From positions 26,522,367 to 26,586,366 of the forward strand of contig CM049308.1 in NCBI GenBank assembly GCA_026874595.1: a stretch of DNA of 64,000 nucleotides. The letters are read 5' to 3'. This document shows positions 11,885-23,110 of this stretch, in pieces. The stretch's first letter is position 1. Every line of letters begins with the position of its first letter. The notes beneath the pieces were generated by a model. The model was given only the letters and a program-made list of their open reading frames with translations, searched no databases and was not told where the DNA came from. The DNA is from Sipunculus nudus. Taxonomy: Eukaryota; Annelida; Sipuncula; Golfingiida; Sipunculidae. The translations under genes were made by a program, and so were the position numbers.

Positions 11885-12776
11885 GTCAGTGCAATAGATC
11901 AGTATATTCAGGGGCAGATCCCTGTGGGAGATTAGTGGGTTTAACCCTCTCCAAATTGGGAAATACTTTGGTTGCCTTTTAGTTTGTGAGGAATTCAATT
12001 TTTGTGATTTTTAGGAAAGGGTCACTATTGTGAAAATAAAATTAAGAGGCCCATTTGTCAAAAGTAAGTTGAAAAGCAAATGATTGATGTTATAAATAAT
12101 AATTGAACTTCTATGTTACTGTTTATCTAAGATAGCTATTATAGATAATCAGAATAAGGATTTCAACTCGCTCCATATTCACTTAGGTCCCTGTCAGATT
12201 CCTCAGCAATGTTTGACAGCATGTATTGTCCTGAAATTCTATGTGACTACCAACCTTGATTGCATATATAATCAGATAAACAACTTAGCCCCTTTGATAA
12301 GATGGGAGAATGCTCTCTCAATTTTAATGATTTAACAGTGTCACACTCTCCCTAGTGTTAGCTACAATAAGTCATCCAGCCCTGTACCAGCAAGCTACAA
12401 ACAGATTAGATTTCTCTGCATTAAAATTTTAAACCCCAGTGATCAGCATATCTCTTAAAGAACAAAATATCAACCTTATTTCAATTTTAGTCAGTTTCCA
12501 GAAGGCTGAGCTGTAGGAATTTGGATTAACAAATTTAAGATGCTGATATTATTTTTAACATATCTCTTAGTAGTCACAGTTATCTCTGCTCACAACACAA
12601 TTGTTGGCAGATTTTTATGTCATCAACAGAGTTTGTTTGTTGGTTTGTGTGTATTTTATCATCCATGCAATGTATCAAAAAATCATTGATGAATTTCAGT
12701 TAAATATGTTTCGGTAGTCCTCAGAACAAAGTCTCTGTGAGTGCTCTCCTTTTACTGATATGAAAATATTTTTCAG
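11885..12776 (+). other. Intron 4, no recognised content
   Basis: About 890 AT-rich bases with no repeat family seen elsewhere in the window and no coding signal. Confidence 0.55.
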
Positions 12777-12891
12777 CCTAATGTGTGTATTATCGGTGAA
12801 ACATGTGTCACTGCTGGAACTCCTGACCCCGATGACCCACTTCAGAGATGCAACCCCTCCATCAGTTCTACTGAGTACACAGTGGTACCAT
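12777..12891 (+). CDS. VWDE-like exon 5: small Cys module
   Basis: 115 bases, phase 0 to 1, acceptor ATTTTTCAG, donor GTAAGT. It encodes PNVCIIGETC followed by an acidic Pro-rich loop (TPDPDDPLQRC), with spacing C-x5-C-x14-C. Exon 23 has the same length, phases and spacing (PNTCFIDGEC ... LDPDPGNPLKAC). In VWDE family proteins an equivalent C-x-I-x-G-x-C-Y module follows the beta segment. It is the last exon of the first duplicated block; the next exon begins the array of unassigned domains. Confidence 0.88.
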
Positions 12892-13142
12892 GTAAGTCAT
12901 GTAAAAGCACTTCACAGAGGTGTACAAGCAGGGCACCAAAAGCCCTCACAAATTTTAGAAAAAATACAAGTGGTAACGGTGGGGGTTTATAATAATAATA
13001 ATCATATACAGCATTTCAAATTTCTAAAGTGTCCTATTCATTTTTTTAAATATGCTCTCAGGTGCTGTACAATGAATTAAATGTATCTACTTAGTACATA
13101 AAATGCTACAAAAAGATATACAATCCATTAAAATATGCTTGT

Positions 13143-13475
13143 TTAAAAATATAAATCATTAAAAGATTCATAAAAAATGAAAAATGAGAGTTTATCTCTG
13201 ATGTGATTAGTAAGTCCATCCCATAATAGGGGAGCTGAAGTTCTAAAGGATCTGTTTCCATATGTAATCGTCCTTGACTTAGGAACGTTTAAATTAACAT
13301 AGGAGGCTGGTCTTAAAGCTTGTGCTGGTTGGTTCTGCTGGACTAGTTTCCCAATATACATTGGTACAAGTGCATGTAGTGATTTAAAAGTATATAATAA
13401 AACTTAATATTGTAACCTACATTCAAAGGGTAGCCAGTGAAGGCCAGTAAGGTCTGATATCACTGACAATGTCAG
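13143..13475 (-). mobile_element. LINE fragment: C-terminal end of a non-LTR reverse transcriptase ORF
   Basis: The minus strand reads DLTGLHWLPFECRLQY, then a stop where Lys is expected, then VLLYTFKSLHALVPMYIGKL, PASYVNLNVPKSRTITYGNR, SFRTSAPLLWDGLTNHIRDK and a final FNDLYF. LHWLP, FK-x-LH-x-L-x-P-x-YI, YG-x-RSF-x-x-x-AP-x-LW-x-x-L are the standard thumb and C-terminal motifs of CR1/L2/Jockey-type LINE ORF2 proteins. One internal stop and the lack of any upstream catalytic part show a dead 5'-truncated remnant. It is antisense to the host gene. Confidence 0.85.
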
Positions 13476-13599
13476 TCTCATCTGTCTGTACAATTCACCC
13501 TCCTGGTCTCTCAGTAATGTTCATTCTTGTAGCTTTTCTCTGCTCCCTTGGGAGCATACAATCCAAGCAGCAATAACATGTGATATAAGGTTATTCTTT

Positions 13600-13776
13600 C
13601 TACATTTGTCTGCCACACATGACCAGTACCCATTCACTCCTGGGTGCAGAGAGCACACCCTTGTGGTAAAGACTTTGGCTAGGAATCTTAGGATGGAAGA
13701 AGGTCAGAATGGGACATGAACCCATAACCTCAGGGTCACAAGTTCATCGCAAGTTTGTGTTAATCATTATGCCGCC
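13600..13776 (-). mobile_element. tRNA-derived SINE, antisense
   Basis: On the minus strand it starts GGCGGCATAATGATTAACAC (A-box-like) and continues to GGTTATGGGTTCATGTCCC (B-box-like, GGTTCRANNCC type), the order and distance of a tRNA head. Beyond it lies the reverse of CCATTCACTCCTGGGTGCAG, a segment I associate with molluscan and other invertebrate SINE bodies. It lies directly beside the LINE remnant on the same strand; a SINE often shares the tail of its partner LINE. The true right boundary is unclear. Confidence 0.55.
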
Positions 13777-14035
13777 ATGAAAGACATGCAGATTCCGTCT
13801 AAGCTGGAAAAAAACAAAGACCAAAAAGGCAATAGATTGTAGTTCATACAGGTACCTGTGTCACCATATGTTTTTTTTAGCTGAAAATATTTAAACAACT
13901 AAGCCAGTATAAAAATGTATGAAACTAATATGCAGATTAAAAAAAATATGAATTCCTTAAAATCAGTGAATTATTAACGTATTTACATTAAACTATCAAT
14001 CTAGAATAACTAGAAATCTGCATTCTGGTGAATGC

Positions 14036-14650
14036 AAGCCTCCACCATTTAGGGAGTATGCCCCTATTGTTTGCTTTCATTGATTCAGGGGACGAATTAG
14101 GCTAAAAAATTTACATGCTCCAGGTGCACTGTTGACACAAAACCAACATGCACCTCAAGATTTCAACATGCACCTTGTAATACTAGTGAGAAAATTTGCT
14201 GGTGAAGGAGTTTCTGTTGCTTAAAAAATGGAAATGCTAATATGTGATTGTGATGTTAATGAATAGTGAAAAAATAAGATGCTGCACCAACATTTTTTTC
14301 ATTGGTTTTATAATACATGCATAGAGTGCACCCTTGGTATGATTTCTAACTTTCTGTACATGCAAACGTGCACCCTTTATTTCGCAACCTGTTGATTAGT
14401 CCCATATTCCGAGGTTCATTCATGTATAAACGACTCTACATTCATGAATATTCCTTGATGAGATTCCTGAATCTGGATTATGTGTTGGATCCACACCAAA
14501 ATCTAGCCAATTCTTCATACATCCATTGCTGAAATGCCCTTAAAATATCATGAGATTCCTTACGTAATTTTGTGAGTGATGTTGTGAACAAACATACAAA
14601 CACACACAGGAATAAAGATGAACGCATACCCTTCTGGCAGAGGCAATAAA
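14036..14650. repeat. Interspersed repeat ('CATTCATGAATATTCCTTGATG' family), possibly composite
   Basis: The block CATGAATATTCCTTGATGAG, then TTCCTGAATCTGGATTATGT, then GTTGTGAACAAACATACAAA and CTGGCAGAGGCAATAAAAT is repeated at about 30050-30355 and, in a shorter form, at 38770-39000. The left part (14036-14400) repeats CATGCACCTNNANNTT-like short segments. No coding capacity. Confidence 0.55.
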
Positions 14651-14718
14651 ATCATAGTGTCACATGTGCCTATAAGCTGAGAGTCATGACAAATGGTTCA
14701 CTTTCTAATTTGTTTCAG

Positions 14719-15228
14719 CTACTCCAACTTGGCCTAACATTGTCTTAGGAAATATCGGACCAGTGCTAGACTACAGAGGTGTGACAATCTTCGGAGGTCC
14801 GTCCTTCTCTGGCCCAGGGGCTGTAATGGAGTGGAGATTCTTTGCCAAGACCATTGGCACCATCACATTTGCGATCTTCCGGCCAGATGGAGATGACCCA
14901 ACAAAATTTGTTGTGATTGGTATGAACACAGTGCCTGTTATGCAGCCAGGTCTCAACGTGATCAAAGTCCCTGCAGAACTCCAAATTATTGTTAACACTG
15001 GAGATCTAATGGGAGTGATGTTCCCGCAGACTTTTGACGCAGAAGCACTCGGAATCATTGCCATTGGAGTTGAAGATGACGTTAGTCCAGATGTTCCCGC
15101 TGATGCTATGGTGCCTTACTTCACTGTGAACATGAATACTGAAGATTTTGACGCGCCTGATATTGAAATCACAGCTACTATTGGAACTCAGAATGTATAC
15201 CCTGCTGTTATGCCTTCAACAGTGTCAG
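14719..15228 (+). CDS. VWDE-like exon 6: unassigned 'GD' domain, copy 1
   Basis: About 170 residues in one exon, phase 1 to 1, acceptor TTTGTTTCAG, donor GTATGT. It is a member of a repeated domain with landmarks: an aromatic-rich strand (MEWRFFAKTIGTITFAIFRP), a strand ending in the Ile-Gly of VVIGMNTVPV, a central strand leading to GDLMG, then an Ile-rich strand and an acidic tail. This copy is divergent: FRP stands in place of WRP, and the HY and IIP of the common GDxxGxHY...IIP motif are not kept. There is no cysteine in the core. The composition fits an extracellular beta sandwich. I do not recognise the family; the function is unknown. Confidence 0.9.
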
Positions 15229-15329
15229 GTATGTATACAGCATTTATATTTAAAGGGATCTATTCACTTCCCAGGTATGTTAAATATACTGTGTTATTAC
15301 AGTGTTATCTCCTTCAAATATTATGTACA

Positions 15330-16250
15330 GTTAGATGTTGCTTACCTCTCCTACCATACCCAAACCTGGGTTGCTGGCACTTTGTTCTTTTTAGAAATTA
15401 AGGGAAAATCTCCATTTTTCCATTGAAAACATAATGTTACACTTAAAATCTGCCTACTATTAAAACCACTGTTTACAGCTGGCACAATTATTCCTCTAAA
15501 TATTTCCTGTGTAAACGTTAAAAATTATGTCAATGTTGTGTAAATCATAGAAGTTATTAACACTAACATATTGTACCTTGTCAAAACATCATTAAATATA
15601 TTCCTCACTTTCCATGGTAATTATAGAAGCTAAAGAGCAGTTTTCAAGTATTTAAAAATATTTTTTTTTTATTTAATTGTATGCCAGAAATAAGGTCAAG
15701 ATTTAATGGATTTCTTAGTTATTAGCAAAATTGTACAATCATTACCTTAAATTTTGCCCAACTCTGACCATGGCACATTTTCCCTATAAGGCCAAAAAAA
15801 ATTAAAGGTATGGTTCTCAGGCACCGCCCGCATTAATTTTAAACCCCCGCATCAAAAATTTTTATTTTAATTTTCAATGAAAACTTTCCAATTTTGAGCT
15901 GCTGCCTCTCTGACATTTCTTTCAAGAAGATAAAACCATACAATTTCCTTTGTTTTGTAGTGCTTTTACTTATTTAGTAAAATAAAACTGTTATTTTCAT
16001 GCTTTTCCCTTATCATTTGACATTTTTATCGAAACATACCAAAAAATTTAAATTAAAAAAAGCGCCCGCCCGCATTGATTTATGAAAAAAAGTGCCTGAG
16101 AACCATACCTTTTTTTTTAATTTGGCCTAAGCACTGTTGATTTAATTTTCATATCATGCTCACAGGAGCCAGCTAGTGTACCTCTCTCCTCTCTCCAATT
16201 GTCAGGTTCCATACAGTTTCCATAAACAAGTTATAATTTCTATGTTAAAT
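15330..16250 (+). repeat. Degraded GCTCAGCTGACTG-family element, interrupted by MITE copy B
   Basis: It aligns in blocks with 35816-36450 and 58036-58660: CTCCTACCATACCCAAACCT, AGAAATTAAGGGAAAATCTC, TATTCCTCTAAATAT, then TTTTGCCCAACTCTGACCAT and, after the inserted MITE, TTGATTTAATTTTCATATCA. The left terminal part is lost or unrecognisable. The rest of this intron, about 16250-17264, shows nothing recognisable. Confidence 0.7.
15790..16127 (+). mobile_element. Harbinger-like MITE, copy B (nested, with empty-site evidence)
   Basis: 338 bases. The ends are GGCCAAAAAAAATTAAAGG then TATGGTTCTCAGGCAC, and GTGCCTGAGAACCATA then TTAATTTGGCC. TAA flanks both sides. The same host repeat without the insertion is present at 36400-36420 and 58620-58640, where a single TAA stands at the equivalent position (CCTGTAAGTACC and CTCGTAAGTA). 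This confirms both boundaries and the 3-bp duplication. Confidence 0.88.
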
Positions 16251-17264
16251 TCAGATATTATTTCAAGACTAATGATACATTTTGATAAAAGTCCTAATGT
16301 AGTCATTTGTCCTTAAAATGATATAATAGTGCTTGTCAAGTGAGGAATGTTCATGATGTGAGGAATTCCCATTTGCCAGATACAGAAGAGCTGGAAACTT
16401 TGTGTTATTATTTTTAAATGTGTTAAATTCTCAGTACTTAAAAAGTTGAGCAATCTTTAATTATAAGCATGGTGATATTGTTTATATGATAAACCCTCAC
16501 TTCAAAATGACAGTGTGTATGCCAGATTTAAATAGGTGTTTTTTTTATCAATTTTACTTATTTATTTCAGTTAAAAATGAAACATTGAAACATTTAATTT
16601 AATTTGGAAACCTCTTGTCACGCCATTGTACAAAACTTATTTGAAATAGTGGTCCATGGTGGTCTAAATGGAAGCAGCATATGAACATAAACAAAGAAAG
16701 AGAACTTAGAATTCCCATTTTGTGATATGTTTATTATAAATGTAGATTGAAGTCATGATAAGGAGTACTCAAGCCAGAGCCAGGTGATGCTTATGGAGTG
16801 CTCAAATTCAAATCTTGCTACCCATTTCAGCCCTAGCTTTTAATAAGACTTTTACGATTTACTATTGAACTGATACATCACAATACAAATTCAAGAGTTG
16901 TAGTATTATCATCAGATGTCCCTTTATCGAAGCATTGACAGTATTTGATTATCCAATAGGAAGTAACATCTAACATTTAAAATAGTCTCTCAGCAACATG
17001 TCAGACATATGAGTGTGTAATTTCACTAATAAGAGACCAATTTAACAACACCCTAATGCCTAATTGTTTGTATATATATTTAATGGGTATGAAAATATCT
17101 TATGAGCATAAGCTTATATACATTTCTGAATACAAGGAAAAATTTGACTTGGAATTTAAATTGTAAAGTATCAAATACGTATGGTGTAGTGTATAATGAA
17201 TAAAGTATAGTAATAGTATCGTTACAGACCTAACTTTTGATAATGTAGTATTTAAATATTTCAG

Positions 17265-17759
17265 GAGCTATACCTCTGCCTGTTCCGTCACTGACTGCGT
17301 CTAAGGTTGCCGTGAAACCAGCACTGATGATTTTCCCCGGCCTCGCCTTCCCGGCGGGGGACACTATCAAAGGATTCTCATTTTATGCCATGGCTAAAGG
17401 AGACTTCTTTGTCAGTTTTTGGAGAGTAGATCCTAATGATGCTAAAGTCTACATTCTCATTGGTAAAATCTTGGTTACTGTAAAGAAACCGGGTAAGGTA
17501 GACTTCATGGCCACACCAGACACCTGGGTCGGTGTTATGCCCGGTGACGTGATTGGTATCCATTTCCCAGATGGCGCCACTGAGTCACCGTTGTCCATTT
17601 TTGATTCATCAGATCCAGGAGATGTGGATCCAGCAACCTTGATCCCTGTCCTTGAAGGAAAGTTGTTTGACGGAAAATTAACCATTGATTTCAAAGCAAA
17701 ACTCAAACCTGCAAAGAATGTTCAGCGTATGCCAGCTTTGACTGTTATAACTACCATTG
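17265..17759 (+). CDS. VWDE-like exon 7: unassigned 'GD' domain, copy 2
   Basis: About 165 residues, phase 1 to 1, acceptor AATATTTCAG, donor GTAAGT. It shows the repeat landmarks clearly: GFSFYAMAKGDFFVSFWRV, then YILIGKILVTV, then VGVMPGDVIGIHFPDG, and a tail rich in Lys and Pro. It belongs to the same family as exons 6 and 24-28. It is the second and last GD domain before the LamG-like exon, so this array has two units where the next has at least five. The 2-kb intron before it holds a degenerate repeat with a nested MITE. Confidence 0.91.
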
Positions 17760-18002
17760 GTAAGTTACCACTTATTATACTGTTTTTATTTAAAATAATT
17801 GATTAATTTCTATCAATGTATAAACCTAGGTCTAAATTTGTTGAAGTAACTCAGTTTTGCTCAGCAAAACTACTGTGACTGATTAAAGTATTTGGGATGT
17901 ACCCTGTGACCCCCAGGTTGCTGCATGCTAGTTATGCACATCATTTTGATAAATGTTTTGCATTGTGGATCTGCTTTAGGTCTTTCTAATTGAATAATAG
18001 AC

Positions 18003-18990
18003 TAATTATGCCCCCCCCCCAATGTTGTTTTCAGTGCCATCATCTGTCTCTGATATCTTGTGAACACAATAATTTTTGAAGGGCTGTATATTTTCCTCCT
18101 AAATTTGTAACACACATTGTTCCTATGAAAATCCTTGAAATCCATTGACCTTGACCTTCATCTTCAGGGTCAAATTTGCTGCAATGTTAAAGTTTTGTTA
18201 ACCCCAGACTTTTGAAGGGCTTTATATTTGGTCCTTAAAAAGTTACACAAATTATTCCTACCAATTTGAATGCAAAATCAAAAACCTGTGACCTTGACAA
18301 GGATCTTCAAGGTCAAATCAGCAAAATTAAAGTTATGGTCTTGTGAATGCAGTAACTTTTGAAGGGCTCCACTTTTTGTCCACAAATTTGGTACATCGAT
18401 TGTTCCTACCAAGTTTTTGGCTGAGTTCGAAAACTGGTGACCTTCACCAGGATCTTCAAGGTCCAATCTGCGAAAATGTAAAATTATTGTGAACTCCATA
18501 ACTTTTAAAGGGCTCCGCATTTTGTCCTTAAATTGGTTACAGAAATTGTCCCTTCTAAGTTGTTGGGCAAATTTAAAAACCAGTGACCTTGACCAGGAGC
18601 TTCAAGGTCAAATCAGCTGAATTATAGTTATTGTCTTGAAAATGGGATAACTTTTGAAGGGCTTCAAATTTTCCTCTAAAATTTGAAACACTCATTTTTC
18701 CAACCAAAATCTGGTACAAATTGGAAATCCTGTGAACTTAACCTACCTTACTCTTTAAGTTCAAGGTCAAATTTATGCTATTCTAGGATTATAACTTTAG
18801 AAGTACTGAAGATTTTTTCTTCAAATTTGACCCAGCAGTTCATTCTGCCTAAAATCTCTGAGAAGTTCAAAAAGACTTGACCTTGATCTTTAAGGTCAAG
18901 TCTCCTGAAATCTAGAATCATTGTTTTGAGTGCCTATTTTATCGCTAATGTTTTGGGATGGCCCATAGTGGTTAGACATAGCCATTCTTG
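18003..18990. repeat. 'GTGACCTTGACC' tandem-repeat element, poly-C start
   Basis: After TATG and ten C residues (18011-18020) come about seven diverged units of roughly 120 bases, each with AACTTTTGAAGGGCT, AAATTTGGTACA, GTGACCTTGACC, ATCTTCAAGGTCAAATC. The same family is at 27509-28240, about 40980-41425 and 54540-54990. The 27.5-kb copy keeps a poly-G and GGCATA at the right end, forming inverted ends with TATG-poly-C. Confidence 0.75.
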
Positions 18991-19321
18991 TTGTTATTGG
19001 ATTCTTAAATTAATGTACCTTTTAAACATTCAAAATTTTCAGAATGTTAAAATATCATATGAAAATTATAAAAATTTTTAAAAAATGCTTTCCAACAGAA
19101 ACGACACTGTACCAGGTTTAAAATAATTTGTGCTTTATGGGATCTGTTTTGAATTTAAAGCAACTATTGGATTGATTCTAGGGGTTTTAGCCAATTGTGC
19201 TAGCTTAAATACCTAGGCCATTGTCTGCCTAAGTCATCCATCCAGTAACTATGTCATACTGGGTCTACTGACATACTTTTTGTGCAGCAATGGTCAATAG
19301 TTTGCCATTTGGTTTTTGCAG

Positions 19322-19930
19322 ATATCTCCCTTGCTGGAGCATTCCCTCTGGATGCCACGACAGCAGGTGCTGACATAGGAAACAAGGGCGTAAACGCAGA
19401 GTTGACCAATGTGGTTTTTGGAGAGGGCCCAACAGCGAGTGGCGGTATCGTTCTTACTGGAGGAGTGGACAGCTTTGTGAACATCCCCAACACAGGCTCT
19501 CTAGATGTCAAGAAGTCCTTGAGCTTGATGATTAGCGTGAAGGTAGAAGGCACAGGTCCCATCTTGAACTTTGGTGCCGACAAACCCGGCGTCAGTTTAG
19601 AAATCACAGCTCCAGGAACTTTGGTCTTCAATCTCATCAGCGAAGGTGGCATTGCCAAAGGGGCTGTCACCGTTACCATAGAAATGAATGTCTGGGTTCA
19701 AATCACAGCTACTTATGACTATGACAAGGGAGTAGCTATGATTCTGCTGGATGGTAAGAAGGCAGGTTCAGCAAAGGTTGGGTCCTTCTTCTTGGCAACT
19801 GGCTTTGATGTGAGGCTGGGTGCTACAAGTTTCCACAAGATTGGGTTTAAGGGAGGAATCGCAAATCTGCAGATTTTCAGCAGAGTAGTCAGCACCAAGG
19901 AAGTGACAACCCTTACACTGGCTGCTGCAA
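19322..19930 (+). CDS. VWDE-like exon 8: LamG/concanavalin-like domain
   Basis: The longest exon here, 203 codons, phase 1 to 1, acceptor GGTTTTTGCAG, donor GTAAGT. The pattern is that of a LamG/pentraxin-like jelly roll: an opening FPLDATTAGADIGN, SFVNIPNTGSLDVKKSLSL, then WVQITATYDYDKG, AMILLDGKKAGS, VRLGAT and a closing FKGGIANLQIFSRVVS. These correspond to the usual strand order, including W-x-x-I-x-x-x-Y and the G-x-I-x-x-L-x-I-F end. Such domains bind carbohydrate or protein ligands, often with calcium; no specific site can be named here. No cysteines are seen. It sits between the GD pair and the next VWDE unit. Confidence 0.87.
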
Positions 19931-20400
19931 GTAAGTGAGAAAACAGACAGGGTATTCCTATACTTAAAACCGTGAAATTCTTTTAAACTTTTATTGTATT
20001 TTAAAGGCCTTGAAAGTACTTGTACTGAGCTATTTTTGACAATTTTCTTGAACAGACATTAAATTTTATTCATTCTAATTGTTTGCTCATTAAACTTAAT
20101 GACATAATCATGCAATGACATGACTCAAATCTTTCTTACCAAATTACATGCAATAATTATATTACTAGGCTTTTAGATGGCAGCACCAGTTAGCCTATAA
20201 CAAGCATACTTTGTGAAAACGTTCAGTATGGTGGCTTTGACCAAAAACCGTCAAACTATTTGATGAAAACACTACTCTTGCAATTTGTATACATATAAAG
20301 AAAGTTGCTAAATTGGTCTACTAAGATGGTCTGTGTCTGTCTTTCCATCCTTCCATCTGTCTTGTCCGCCCAATCACTGATGCCATGTTACTTAGTTGTA

Positions 20401-21017
20401 TCCGCCAAAACAAAGTTTTGACCGGGTTCCGCCGCTGCTGCCACTGCCGCCGCCGTATATGTTTCTGGAGAACTCCACTGAGACTACTGTACTGATTTTT
20501 CTGAAACTTACACCAATTATCGGGTCACATGTGAACTGGTGCCTAACCAATTGGCGTTGACCTCTGACCTTTCCTCTCTGCCCAGCGTCAATATGTGCGT
20601 CTGTTTCCACACATAAACCCACATATCTCTGGGTCTATTTGACCGAACAGGAAAAAAATTTTTTACAAATGTAGCCCTTGGATAGCTTTATAACATACAC
20701 AAAAAATTGTGGTGCCACCTGCAACCATGTTTGCACAGTGTCCATCTGTTTGTCTGCCTTTGGTTAAAGTCACTCATATCTCAGCAGTGGTTTGACTTTT
20801 CCGCCTGAAATTTTGCATGGGTATATATCTTGGATAGTTTCTTGTTCAAACAACAGGTGGTGCCACCTACAATCATGTTTACGTAGCAGACATCCATGCT
20901 AATATGTAACACATCTAACTCTATTTCCCCTTGCCACTCAATCCATGCCTCACTTCATCCGTCCTACTCTGATTTTGGCGGATACACGTAGTCGCTTGTC
21001 GACTACCAGTATTCTAG
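20401..21017 (+). mobile_element. Helitron-like element, copy 3 (short)
   Basis: It begins TCCGCCAAAACAAAGTTTTG after an A and ends CTAG before a T, with hairpin GTAGTCGCTTGTCGACTAC at 20988-21006. Compared with copy 4 it lacks the segment between two TTTTG repeats at the 5' end and about half of the interior, so it is 617 bases instead of about 1.18 kb. The intron part before it (19931-20400) holds nothing recognised. Confidence 0.82.
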
Positions 21018-21330
21018 TTTAACTATAGAGTTGTCCAGAATATCGAGTCTGTAACTTGGACATAAGCGGGGTATTCAACTTAAGCGAGTTCAACACAACA
21101 AGGTTTCACTGTTTTTAGTACTTAAATATCACCAAATGCTAGGGCCATGTCCTCTTAGCTGTTCAAATGATAATAAATGTAAAAAACAGTAATAACAGAA
21201 ATAAGAAATAATTTTATCTAAATCAGTTGAGCGCCTAGACCAATAGGTCCCTTGTTATTAAGTAGTCATTACAAGGTCAGTATGAAAAAAACCAGCAAAA
21301 CAGTATGTAACTTGTGCTCAGTTCACCTTT

Positions 21331-22335
21331 TTAGCCCTCAGCCCTTAGGCTGATGGGCTATTGTCGTCACCCAAGCTGTCCGTCCGTCCGGCGTCCGTTA
21401 ACTTTTTCCTTGTGAGTGGGATATCTGGAAAAGAATTAACCGTCAGAATTTTATTTCCTCGGTAAAGATGTATATAGACAAAATCTAGGTCAAGTTCGAA
21501 GATGGGTGACCTTGACCTATTTCTCTACATTTTAGAGCTGATTATAGAAAAACACTTAGATGCTTATTACTCAGGAACCATTTGGTGGATTTTTACAAAA
21601 CTTACTATGATTATTGGCACTGACAGTCTGTACCTGCCACACAAGTTTGGTGGCACCACCTACAATTTCTGATTTTAATTAATTTTTATTGGATTTTTCA
21701 ACTTTGGGCTTGTGAGCGGGATATCTCTAAAAGGATTTACCGTAGGAATTTTATTTTTTCGGTGAAGATGTATATTGACAAAATCTCAGTCAAGTTCGAA
21801 GATGGAAGACCTTGACCTATTTTTCTACGTTTTAGAGCTGATTATAGAAAAAACACTTAGATGCTTATTACTCAGGAACCATTTGGTGGATTTTTACAAA
21901 ACTTACTATGCTCATTGGGACTGATAGTCTGTACCTGCTACACAAGTTTTGGGGCACCACCTACAATTTCTGATTTTTAATGAATTTTTCTTGGATTTTT
22001 CAACTTTGGCCTTGTGAGCGGGATATCTCTAAAAGGATTCTTATTAGGAATTTTATTTCTTTGGTGAAGATGTATATCGACACAATCTCAGTCAAGTTCG
22101 AAGATGGAAGACCTTGACCTATTTTTCTACGTTTTAGAGCTGATTATAGAAAAAACACTTAGATGCTTATTACTCAGGAACCATTTGGTGGATTGTCATG
22201 AATCATGGTAAATACCTCTCCATTTTAAATTTATAACTGAGACATGTACAGATATACATCCATGTGAGAACAGATATTTAGTGCTTGTTGCTGTTACCAC
22301 CTTTAAACACTCTTCTTTTGGCTGAGGGCTTTTGT
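21331..22335 (+). mobile_element. TIR element with three ~300-bp tandem units (AGCCCTCAGCC family)
   Basis: The left end is AGCCCTCAGCC (21333) and the right end GGCTGAGGGCT (22320-22330), exact reverse complements. The left end is followed by GTCCGTCCGTCCGGCGTCCG. Inside, CTTGTGAGCGGGATATCT recurs at about 21411, 21711 and 22013, and each unit includes AAGTTCGAAGATGG and GATGCTTATTACTCAGGAAC. The architecture is the same as the 4021-7450 element with a different terminal sequence. No coding capacity. Confidence 0.78.
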
Positions 22336-22476
22336 CAGCTTCTGCTGATGTTCTAGTTCCTTAATTGATACCCTCACTTATCTGCTAGCCTCACTAACTG
22401 GCAGTCTTTCTTGTGATTTTCATGTAGGTGAAAAAAGGAAGTAATACTGTATTTAATATATTTTAATCTATTTCAG

Positions 22477-22700
22477 GCGCGACAGCACCAACCCTTGACA
22501 GTCCCCCTGAGATCACAATGGAGGGAGATGGAAGCTTTATCTGTATCATTAAGACTACCCTTGGTGCTTCTGTTACCTTCACCATCAAGTGGTACATCGG
22601 CAAAAACCTTGTAGATACCATAACAATGCCAGGAACAGGGGCAGAAATTAAATTGACTCTGACAACTGATATGATTGGTAAACTGGACATTGCTCTCGGT
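22477..22700 (+). CDS. VWDE-like exon 9: Ig-like region before the VWD domain, part 1
   Basis: Phase 1 to 0, acceptor CTATTTCAG, donor GTAAGT. It encodes a Pro-rich entry (APTLDSPPEI), a strand ending in GSFICII, then FTIKWYIGKNLV and LTTDMIGKLDIAL. The F-x-C ... K-W-Y arrangement is the B and C strands of an Ig-type fold, but the partner cysteine is not obvious. In VWDE proteins an equivalent region with a W-[FY] strand precedes the VWD domain. It continues directly into exon 10. Confidence 0.87.
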
Positions 22701-22854
22701 GTAAGTACCTCTTTGCCATTTTCCATAATTTCATGTTTTATTCCCACAAGTAAGCCACTGGCCAAGGTCATCAACTCCAGGCCAACATTACTGGTGTCTA
22801 CACACTTGTTGGCCATCATGTAGGACCCAGTATTAAAGAAAACTCTGCAAACAG

Positions 22855-23110
22855 CCCTCTTTGGTCTCGGGATAGAGCACAAGACTCAAAGCTGTCAGGT
22901 CGTGAGTTCAAATTTCAGCTGAAAAGTGGTGAGATTTTTTTTGTTGGCTCCATCCCAGGGTAAGTGTTGTGCAGGCTTAATGGGAATTCTGTGCCCCACA
23001 ATGGTATACATCACTCACAAAATAACGCATCTTTAGGGGGTTCTTTGGTGTTATGTACTAGTGGTGGAGATGAAAACATACCCAGGACCTGCAGGTATGA
23101 AAGACTGCCC
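22855..23110 (+). mobile_element. Possible tRNA-derived SINE
   Basis: TCTCGGGATAGAGCACAAGA followed 20 bases later by GGTCGTGAGTTCAAATTTC has the A-box and B-box layout of a tRNA-derived head. Downstream, GGCTCCATCCCAGGGTAAGT and GGGGGTTCTTTGGTG look like a SINE body. No cloverleaf complete enough for a functional tRNA. The remainder of this 2.6-kb intron to 24180 and from 24400 to 25331 holds nothing recognised. Confidence 0.5.

Noticed and set aside
13143-13361. A host gene on the minus strand
   Set aside because: The sequence is the C-terminal end of a LINE reverse transcriptase ORF with an internal stop, so it is a dead transposon remnant.
22855-22925. A functional tRNA gene
   Set aside because: A-box and B-box-like sequences are present, but no full cloverleaf can be made and SINE-like sequence follows.
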